DNA of 51,074 bases, taken from the NCBI GenBank assembly GCA_025454175.1, contig JALOOX010000023.1:1-51074 (forward strand), in the 5' to 3' direction. Both the position numbers and the translations under genes were made by a program. Positions within the stretch are counted from its first letter, which is position 1. Every line of letters begins with the position of its first letter. This stretch comes from Syntrophobacteraceae bacterium. Lineage in GTDB: Bacteria > Desulfobacterota > Syntrophobacteria > Syntrophobacterales > Syntrophobacteraceae. The notes beneath the pieces were generated by a model. The model searched no databases and had not been told where the DNA came from. It saw only the letters and a list, made by a program, of their open reading frames with translations. Below, in pieces: positions 45,274 through 51,074 of the stretch.

Positions 45274-45600
45274 TTGCCCCCAATGAGAACATTCTTTACA
45301 TTGTCTCCCCTGTGCGTCCTCCGCGGTTTCGAGGCGGATGTTCGGCAGGTCGCAGGCAACAACCAGAGCACCATCGCGGATGCGTATCGGCGCGCCGTGG
45401 GCCTGCTCACGAGCGAGGACATCGTGGGAGGCGGGAAAGCGGAGAAGTGGACCCGGGAGGAACTGGCCAGGGCCATCGGGGTTGGGGTGGCGAGTGTCAA
45501 GCGATGGGAGAAAATGGACAGGCTCAGACTGACGTCATGGATCGAGCCATGAGAAATGCATTCGTCAATGGGCTTGCTGGCTGCGGGAACCTGACGGGCA
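45274..45600 (+). pseudogene. Remnant of an MqsA/YgiT-type antitoxin
   Basis: One frame gives AYRRAVGLLTSEDI followed by WTREELARAIGVGVASVKRW, the helix-turn-helix end typical of MqsA-type antitoxins. After the tryptophan the family continues E-N-G-x-A-Q-T-x-x-M-D-R-A-M-R; this is found in a different frame (NGQAQTDVMDRAMRNAF), so the A-run in GAGAAAATGG carries a frameshift. The N-terminal zinc-binding half is not recognisable and no MqsR toxin is beside it. It is a decayed toxin-antitoxin locus. Confidence 0.65.
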
Positions 45601-45628
45601 ATCGTCCGTTTTCCCTGGGACGCACCAA

Positions 45629-45802
45629 GTATTGCACGATGTTCTCCGCACCCTCGACGTGAAGTCGATCCTCGTTTTCCCTGGGGAGAATGGAAAGCAG
45701 AGGAGGGATTTCAAGGGACCTTGGCAGAGAATCAGGAAGGCCGGGGAGCTGTTGAGCCCGAAGCGCAAGGCGGAGGTCCCGACCATCGACGAGAGGAGAT
45801 AG
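45629..45802 (+). pseudogene. Tyrosine recombinase (integrase) fragment
   Basis: The frame reads VLHDVLRTLDVKSILVFPGE, then NGKQRRDFKGPWQRIRKAGE. This is the middle of a phage-type tyrosine recombinase catalytic domain, just before the HxLRH box, which is missing. Both ends are absent. It marks former integration activity at this place, which fits the nearby tRNA-Trp and the other remnants. Confidence 0.6.
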
Positions 45803-45931
45803 GGCTGCCTTGACTCCACCGATCGAGGGGCTGAGGATACCCGTCCGGGGAGGATGCCGAGAAATGGATTCAGAAGGATGGAAAGGGATAGGAATGGCAT
45901 CAGTTCACAAGCGGAGAGAGGGAGCACTTCC

Positions 45932-46075
45932 ATGAGAAACGAATTCACTGCAATCGTCGAGAGGGATGGGGACTGGTTCATCGCATACTGTCCCGAGATC
46001 CCCGGCGCGAACGGCCAGGGCAGAACCGAGGACGAATGTCTGAAGAGCCTGTCCGTGCCTGAAATCAACAGGTAA
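45932..46075 (+). pseudogene. hicB: Truncated HicB family antitoxin
   Basis: A 47-residue frame. MRNEFTAIVERDGDWFIAYC followed by PEIPGANGQGRTEDECLKSL is the HicB partial RNase H-like fold. Family members go on for 25-40 further residues (AEAIxLILExR and a DNA-binding end); here the frame leaves the family after SLS and stops at 46075, so the C-terminus is lost at the junction with the minus-strand gene remnant. No hicA can be recognised upstream. GAGGGAG precedes the ATG. Confidence 0.7.
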
Positions 46076-46139
46076 CCAGGCCGGCTTCCAGGGATAGGGC
46101 GGGCGTCATGAACCCGCTCGAAAAGGTAACAGTATCTTG

Positions 46140-46500
46140 AATTGATCCCCGAGGTCGCATACCAGAGTGAGGACGCCACCATCATGCGTCCGGTGACATG
46201 CAGCCAGCGGAGAAGCATTTCCAGCTCCACATCACCTCCGGCGGCACGTGCCTTCACCGCCTTCTCAAAGTGCAGATCCAGCCCTTCCGCCGCAGCGATC
46301 TCATATGCTGTGGCAAGTCGTTCAAGCAGATCATCGTCCGTTGGCTTTTCGATGAAAGCGAGCTGAAGCTGTTCTTCAAACGCATCCTGAATAAGCCGCG
46401 CCTTGGCAATGTTACGAGCCCGCTCACGTTCTTCAGGCTGGATAGCAACGACCGCCCAATGGTCTTCAAGCGCATCAAGATGCTTGTGAAGAAGGATCAT
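46140..46500 (-). pseudogene. Truncated helical protein, third gene of the primase-helicase locus
   Basis: From the ATG at 46500, with AAAGGAGG 9 bases upstream, the frame gives MILLHKHLDALEDHWAVVAI, QPEERERARNIAKARLIQDA and LLERLATAYEIAAAEGLDLH, all helical and charged. After about residue 110 (LLRWLHVTGRM) the frame runs on but as the antisense of the hicB relic, so the real 3' end has been lost. It overlaps the preceding nuclease-like gene by 26 bases and thus belongs to the same operon. Family unknown. Confidence 0.5.
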
Positions 46501-47069
46501 TGCTTACGCCTCCTTTTCTGGCGGGTGCGAGGCTGAGGTTCTTGGATTGAAGCCAGTGTCTAGTCGCAACTCTGGCACGGTCAGTCAATCCATTGTCCAG
46601 CATGGCCCGCTGGAGCAGGCAATTCACCAGTGTCTTCTTGATGGTGATGTCGTCACGGAGTTTGAAGGGCCTGATTGATGAGGTTCTTGTCTCCCTGATT
46701 GACCACCTGAGGAGGGTGCTTGGCCTCCTTGGAAGTCTTCACCTGGCCGAAGGCAAAGCGAGGCTCGCCATCAGTGCCGGTAAATCCCACCAACTCAGCG
46801 CCCGGGAGGCTCGCTCCGTGGTGGCGAAGGTCACGATTGAAGGGCCACGGGAAGTCACAATCCTTGTGGTCTGTCAACCATGCTTGGGCAAGGGCCTCGC
46901 CCTCGCGCCAACCTCTCGAATGCTCCTCTCGAGGAATGCGCCGGAGAGCCTCGGCGACATTGGCCTGACCGAAGTCGGTGAGCTCCAGGCTGGAGAAGAG
47001 CTCTTCCAGGAGCTCCCCTCCGAGAGGTACAGGAGCGGGTCCAGATGAATCATTCATGCGCTGATCCAT
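46475..47069 (-). pseudogene. Putative PD-(D/E)xK-like nuclease, frameshifted
   Basis: The first frame gives a protein-like sequence to residue 135. It contains PGAELVGFTGTDGEPRFAF then GQVKTSKE, a pattern like the core of PD-(D/E)xK nucleases with Q in place of the second acid; this is inference. At the A-run near 46661 the frame breaks; the next frame continues well as LRDDITIKKTLVNCLLQRAM, DNGLTDRARVATRHWLQSKN and stops at 46475. One inserted A or two deleted A bases restore one protein of about 195 residues. It starts in overlap with the helicase stop (an ATGA at 47057), so it is translationally coupled to it. Part of the same conflict locus. Confidence 0.55.
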
Positions 47070-49117
47070 TTCCCAACATCCTTGATCAACTCATGTGCAA
47101 TATTGGGGCTTTCCAGCCTCATGATGCTCTCTTGAGCACTCCCATAGCTGAGGAGGTTAATGCTACCATACCAGACGATCTTCTGGTCAATTACGGCAAA
47201 CTTCTGATGGATATTGGCTCTAAAAATAAGGCGCACACCGGCATCTTGAAGCGAATGGCAAGCTTCCTCCACGGCTCCTCGATCGTTATCTCTGTAAGTA
47301 CTTGTTGGCCTTGTAACAACGACCACAGAACTTCTCTTTGCCAATGCCGCTATGTCTGGCAGCATTCGGGAGGCTCGCTTCCTGGTAATGAACGGACTGA
47401 CAATCACCGCCTCCCGTGCACAAGTCATCAAGTCGTTCTGGTAAACGGGGAGGAAGTTCGTGTTATCGAAGATGATGTCTGTGGGGTTATCGGGGATGCT
47501 GTCCGCCTTTGCCCGATAACCGATGGCTGCATATCCTGCCAGCCTCTTTTGGTACATCTTCTCCAGGGTCCTGACGTGGATATCTACGTAGTCATAGATG
47601 TGGACCTCTTTCTTTTTCTCGTGCAGTCGGTGCAGTCTTCCTGCGTATTGCTGGAGCGTTCCTCTCCAGGATATGGGCATTGCTAAAAATAATGTGTCCA
47701 GCCGTGGCTCGTCGAACCCCTCTCCGATATATCTGCCAGTAGCAACCAGTGTCAACGGGATGGAGGCAGGTGTCTCGGCGATTCTCGCCATAATGTCTCT
47801 GTTCTCTCTTATTCCCTTCCCGCCAGTTAGAATCACCACATGGGGAATCTTCTCACGAAATCTTGCTGCGAGTAATTCCACATGGGCGGTCCTCTCCGTC
47901 AGGATGAGTGAGTTTCTGCGGGCTTCATGGGCTCTGACGACATCATCGATAATCTGTTCGTTGCGCAGTCCATCCGTCACCATCGCTGAATAATGCTCTT
48001 GGATCGATAGTTCAGCTTCTTCCCTGTCAACGAGGATCCTGAAGCCGGTAAACCGGGGTATGACGTAGTGATCGAATGGCCGTTTCTCCGCCTCCTTTTT
48101 CGCATCCGCCCGATATCTTATGGGCCCGCAATGCATGAAGATAATCGGATGGCGACCATCCCGACGAACCGGCGTGGCAGTCAAGCCATAGACGTATTTC
48201 GACCGGACATTTTTGATGATTTGCTCGAAGCTCACAGCCGAAATATGGTGGCATTCATCAACAATGACCATGCCATAATCCCTCACACAGTCGTTCACCT
48301 CATGGTCACTTGTCAAAGACTGCATGATTGCGACATCAATGACACCGTTGGGACTGTCTTTTCCCGCGCCGATTTGCCCGATGACGCTCCGCACCGGCCG
48401 CCGCCCCCGCTTCCTGGGTATCACAGGGTGTTCTTCGTCGATTCTCAGAAACTGGGACAATCTGGCCATCCACTGGGACAGAAGTTGCTGTCGGTGCGTC
48501 AGGATGAGGGTGTTCATTTTTCGTTCCGCGATCAGTCTGGCTGCAACGACCGTCTTCCCAAACGCCGTGGCAGCCGACAGGACCCCGCAGTCATGCTTTA
48601 GCATCCCCTCCACTGCAACTTCCTGGTCCTCCCTCAACGTCCCGGTGAAGGCGACCTTGATAGGCCTTCCTGGATAGGTCTTGTCTGTCCATTGGATCTC
48701 AACATCAATTTCCCGAAGCACGGTTTGAAGATCCGCGTCACACCCTCTTGGCAGGCAGAGGTATTCTGGTGTTTCTTCAGAACATGAGATGATTGGCGGT
48801 TCTTTGTAGGTCGATCGCCGCATGGCCTGGAGACGGTAGAACTCGGGATTCTTGAACGCGGCCAGCCTTTTCATTACGTTTAGAGCCTTCTGGGAAATGC
48901 CGGATTTTTCAATAAAGAGCAAGTTGGCTTTGACACCCTGCACTACAGTCGGAAACTCCTGCCGTGAAAGTTGGGGCCTGCTCGCAGTCCTTCTCTCCCA
49001 CGGCTTGGCCGATCGTCTTGTTTGAGGTCCCCGAGCTCGCTGCCGGGGCATAGCTTCGAGATTAGAACGCCGATCTCGTCTCCGGAAAGTCGGCTGATCC
49101 TGGCCAGGAATTCCCAC
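47054..49117 (-). CDS. SF2 helicase with phospholipase-D domain (3' part of a primase-helicase gene)
   Basis: Open for 687 codons from an ATG at 49117, but only the part after about residue 38 looks like protein; the native N-terminus is the primase frame upstream. Residues about 60-120 (NLLFIEKSGISQKALNVMKR) link to a superfamily 2 helicase: ATAFGKTVVAARLIAE (motif I, about 185), VIVDECHH (II), YGLTATPVRRDGRHP (III), and ATGRYIGEGFDEPRLD with LQQYAGRLHR (V-VI). The C-terminal 150 residues form a phospholipase-D-like nuclease with HQKFAVIDQKIVWYGSINLL. Proteins with this order are known from TOTE-type conflict systems. Lower GC than its surroundings suggests transfer. Confidence 0.8.
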   Translation of the reverse strand: MGIPGQDQPTFRRRDRRSNLEAMPRQRARGPQTRRSAKPWERRTASRPQLSRQEFPTVVQGVKANLLFIEKSGISQKALNVMKRLAAFKNPEFYRLQAMRRSTYKEPPIISCSEETPEYLCLPRGCDADLQTVLREIDVEIQWTDKTYPGRPIKVAFTGTLREDQEVAVEGMLKHDCGVLSAATAFGKTVVAARLIAERKMNTLILTHRQQLLSQWMARLSQFLRIDEEHPVIPRKRGRRPVRSVIGQIGAGKDSPNGVIDVAIMQSLTSDHEVNDCVRDYGMVIVDECHHISAVSFEQIIKNVRSKYVYGLTATPVRRDGRHPIIFMHCGPIRYRADAKKEAEKRPFDHYVIPRFTGFRILVDREEAELSIQEHYSAMVTDGLRNEQIIDDVVRAHEARRNSLILTERTAHVELLAARFREKIPHVVILTGGKGIRENRDIMARIAETPASIPLTLVATGRYIGEGFDEPRLDTLFLAMPISWRGTLQQYAGRLHRLHEKKKEVHIYDYVDIHVRTLEKMYQKRLAGYAAIGYRAKADSIPDNPTDIIFDNTNFLPVYQNDLMTCAREAVIVSPFITRKRASRMLPDIAALAKRSSVVVVTRPTSTYRDNDRGAVEEACHSLQDAGVRLIFRANIHQKFAVIDQKIVWYGSINLLSYGSAQESIMRLESPNIAHELIKDVGKWISA

Positions 49118-49953
49118 TGGTCCTCGTAGGGGTGGAAACGCTCATCGATGAAGACGCTGTTGCCTTTCGAGCGTGCCTCTTTTTGAAGCGGTAACGCAAT
49201 CAGATTGCCGAATCCGCCCCTCGGCATTGTGGCCTGGTTAGGAAATAACCGGTCGTAGGATTTGAACTTGATCTCGTGGCGCTTACTCATGGCGTGGGTG
49301 AGTAACGCGCTCCCGAATTGTCGCGCCAGACTGGCGGATATCGGAGTCGTGAAGAAGAACCAAGCGTGAGCGCCTTGACCGGAGCGGGACCGTTCAAAGG
49401 CTACGGGGATGTTGAAGGCACCGCAGACGTCCCTCAGAGTGGATGCATCCTCCTGCCACCCTTCCTTATCAAAGTCGATCGCCAGAAAATGGCAGGTTTC
49501 ATCTCGGAGCAGAGGGTAAACGCCGGCAACGAGGATACCCCTCAAATGGGCGTCGATGGCCTTTTCATCCAGGGGTGCGTAGGATCTGTGGTTGCATGAG
49601 GCACACTTGACCTCAAACTTTCTGCAGAGACCAGGTTCTCTTTCATTTTGACAGACGGGCGTGTATCCGGCCCTGGCGCCATCCTTGCTCTCCCACCTCT
49701 TGGCGTATAGGTCCTCCCGCCCCTTGAACAGCGACATGAAGAGGCGAATCTTTTCAGCCGGATCGGCCGTGGCGGTGACAATCGAAGATGTCCCTGGCAG
49801 TGGGACTTCTTGCTCTGCCGATTCTGTAAGAGGCTTTCTCTCCAATGGTTCTGCCAGCCCAAGCTGTATCTTCAAGGCCAGGTTCTCATCCTTCAAGGCT
49901 TCGTTCTCGGCAAGCAGGGCATCATGATTTCGGAGCAACGTTTCAAAATCCAT
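48943..49953 (-). CDS. Archaeo-eukaryotic primase domain protein (TOTE conflict type), 5' part
   Basis: A 336-residue frame. MDFETLLRNHDALLAENEAL starts a coiled coil; a zinc-ribbon region has CRKFEVKCASCNHRSYAPLD (about residues 110-130). The primase core shows the metal-binding HFLAIDFDKEGW (about 158-169) and the SGQGAHAWFFF motif with catalytic histidine (about 194-204). This is the AEP form described in databases as TOTE conflict system primase. In relatives the primase continues into the helicase in one chain through a (D/E)PW linker. Here DDRPS ends in frame one while KPWERRT continues in the helicase frame; one missing A at 49006-49007 explains the split. The last 19 residues of this frame are out-of-frame read-through. 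Confidence 0.8.
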   Translation of the reverse strand: MDFETLLRNHDALLAENEALKDENLALKIQLGLAEPLERKPLTESAEQEVPLPGTSSIVTATADPAEKIRLFMSLFKGREDLYAKRWESKDGARAGYTPVCQNEREPGLCRKFEVKCASCNHRSYAPLDEKAIDAHLRGILVAGVYPLLRDETCHFLAIDFDKEGWQEDASTLRDVCGAFNIPVAFERSRSGQGAHAWFFFTTPISASLARQFGSALLTHAMSKRHEIKFKSYDRLFPNQATMPRGGFGNLIALPLQKEARSKGNSVFIDERFHPYEDQWEFLARISRLSGDEIGVLISKLCPGSELGDLKQDDRPSRGREGLRAGPNFHGRSFRL

Positions 49954-50382
49954 CTCACACGCTCAGTCGGTGGATTGAGGATAAGAGCCAACCTAAAGCA
50001 GGCAGAGCATCAAACCCAAGAACCTCCTGGCAAACCTCCAAACGCTGTGAAAGGCCGGACGCATCTGAGCCTGCCTTTATCTGAATGTCAATGAAGCTCA
50101 GTCTGTCCCAATTCTGCTGGCACCTCGAGGACGGAGCCCGGTGTGCTGCCGCCGGAAACCCGACAGACATGACCACCAGGGCAGGAGCTCACGGCTGAGA
50201 AGGAACTGGTCAGATCAAAGAAGAGACGACACGACAGGAAATGACAAGGCTCCATGGCAAGTCATGGTAGGCAGCTCCACCCCTCCCCGCGAAGGATCCG
50301 AGTGCGCAGGGCCGTTCTGATACGGTCTGAAACGAGCCGATGATTCTGATCTCCCGCCCGTGCCTCAGCATATCCGCACCCT
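49954..50382. other. Intergenic region upstream of the primase gene
   Basis: About 430 bases. A minus-strand frame ending at 49955 (SFIDIQIKAGSDASGLSQRL) has some protein-like character but no ribosome site or known family. The promoter of the conflict locus should be here. Confidence 0.4.
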
Positions 50383-50589
50383 TTATAACGAAGTCCCTGG
50401 GACGTTTCGTTGCCGCTCCTTCCATTTGCGGATTTCCTCGGGATCGGCCACCGCCGTCCTCCCTGCCCGCCCGACAGGAAGCCCCAAGGTTCGCTCCCAT
50501 CGCTGGGCCGTGCGGACGCTGACGTTCCCGACGGCGTGGGCGATCTCTTTCCAACCCGTCAAGAGCGGTCTCCCGGCGGCCTCCATCAG
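50383..50589 (-). CDS. Helix-turn-helix protein (excisionase-like)
   Basis: A 68-residue protein if started at the ATG at 50589; a longer frame begins at 50715 inside a terminator hairpin and is unlikely. RPLLTGWKEIAHAVGNVSVR and TAQRWERTLGLPVGRAGRTA, then DPEEIRKWKERQ, is a MerR/excisionase-type winged helix that reads DNA. Such proteins act as recombination directionality factors or small regulators on mobile elements. It lies just downstream of tRNA-Trp, at the end of the decayed island, which fits that origin. Confidence 0.6.
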   Translation of the reverse strand: MMEAAGRPLLTGWKEIAHAVGNVSVRTAQRWERTLGLPVGRAGRTAVADPEEIRKWKERQRNVPGTSL

Positions 50590-50690
50590 CTCCTCTTCGT
50601 CAATCGGGAGGGCGTAGGGGGCGGCGAAGAGGATGTCATGAGCGGGCTTCCTGGGGGGCCTCGGCACGCATCCGTGCACGCAATGTGCAC

Positions 50691-50730
50691 GCAAAACAAA
50701 AGGGGAAACGGTCATGAACCGTATCCCCTT
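50691..50730 (-). terminator. Terminator of tRNA-Trp
   Basis: On the minus strand AAGGGGATACGGT-TCATG-ACCGTTTCCCCTT folds into a long stem, followed by TTGTTTTG, directly after the tRNA. Confidence 0.85.
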
Positions 50731-50738
50731 GATTTTCC

Positions 50739-50815
50739 TGGCAGGCCAGGAGGGATTCGAACCCCCATCCCTCGGATTTGGAGTCCGATGCTCTAACCGT
50801 TAGAGCTACTGGCCT
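50739..50815 (-). tRNA. tRNA-Trp (anticodon CCA)
   Basis: Acceptor AGGCCAG/CTGGCCT, D-arm, anticodon stem TCGGA/TCCGA with loop CTCCAAA, and T-arm GGGGG-TTCGAAT-CCCTC pair. The anticodon is CCA, tryptophan; CCA 3' end is encoded. tRNA genes are common integration sites, and island remnants begin beside this one. Confidence 0.95.
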
Positions 50816-50992
50816 GCAAGCAGGACCTATATAGCGATTTCGCCATCGCATGTAAAGGCAAAACTCATCCGGGATTCCCTTGGGGGCGCATGGGAAGCGG
50901 GGCTCGGTCCATGGACGGGATCATGCTCCGTCACTCGAAGCTGGATGTCCCGACGGGATGCGGCGAGGCAGGAGTCTAGGAGGTTGTCCGAG

Positions 50993-51074
50993 AACACCTC
51001 TTTGTCATTTCGAACGGAGCGTAGCGAAGAGAGAAATCTCCAAAAGTCGAGGTGTTACTGCGAGCGAGATATCT
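50993..51074. repeat. Dispersed repeat element, cut by window end
   Basis: GTCATTTCGAACGGAGCG followed by AGAGAGAAATCTC matches a widespread bacterial dispersed repeat of the form GTCATTTCGA...GAGAAATCT. AACACCTC at 50993 and GAGGTGTT at 51049 are inverted ends around it. The part after 51056 runs out of the window. Confidence 0.55.

Noticed and set aside
45565-46500. A complete 311-residue minus-strand protein
   Set aside because: Only the first third looks like protein; the rest is antisense to hicB and integrase remnants.

Overview
The window comes from a GC-rich, anaerobic, sulfate-reducing bacterium, most likely a Desulfobacterota member of the Syntrophobacter type. This is inferred from a dissimilatory sat / aprB / aprA locus, a thiolase-crotonase-acyl-CoA dehydrogenase operon, and household genes with this lineage's usual arrangement (thrS-infC-rpmI-rplT-pheS-pheT). 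No species can be named from sequence alone.

Layout. 1-770: AT-richer end with two tandem copies of a small coiled-coil protein gene. 800-2800: two paralogous YkgJ-type cysteine-cluster proteins. 2890-6853: the sulfate activation and APS reduction locus on the minus strand, behind a consensus sigma-70 promoter; aprA is broken by a small deletion plus frameshift at its second FAD-binding motif. 7168-11766: a potassium channel with a TrkA-type cytoplasmic domain, then a three-gene acyl-CoA beta-oxidation operon. 11987-14897: minus-strand rpsU-like gene, miaB, a double cyclic-nucleotide-binding protein and a DUF4911 protein. 15012-17073: a secreted protein, a CDP-alcohol phosphatidyltransferase and tRNA-Val. 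17318-29867: a long plus-strand run of translation genes (thrS to pheT), PilZ, mntP and purine genes purL, purQ and purN. infC appears to start at CTG. thrS is preceded by an intrinsic terminator, and the rpmI leader carries a duplicated ribosome-binding/start segment.

29890-44541: accessory and envelope genes. They include a Tyr-rich secreted protein, CheR, an unrecognised 358-residue protein, a tight four-gene operon (class III aminotransferase, RND/MMPL exporter, PhnD-like binding protein, TatT-like lipoprotein), a rhodanese-ferritin fusion, a histone-deacetylase-like hydrolase, a DUF1566 lipoprotein, an L-2-hydroxyglutarate oxidase-like enzyme and a zinc-ribbon/PilZ protein.

44900-50820: a decayed mobile/defence island next to tRNA-Trp. 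It holds remnants of an MqsA-type antitoxin, a tyrosine recombinase and HicB, plus a primase-helicase-phospholipase-D system of the TOTE conflict type. That system is split by a probable one-base frameshift and followed by a frameshifted nuclease-like gene and a truncated helical gene. A helix-turn-helix gene lies beside the tRNA. Several MITE-like inverted repeats are scattered through the window (9569, 39103, 40946, 50993).
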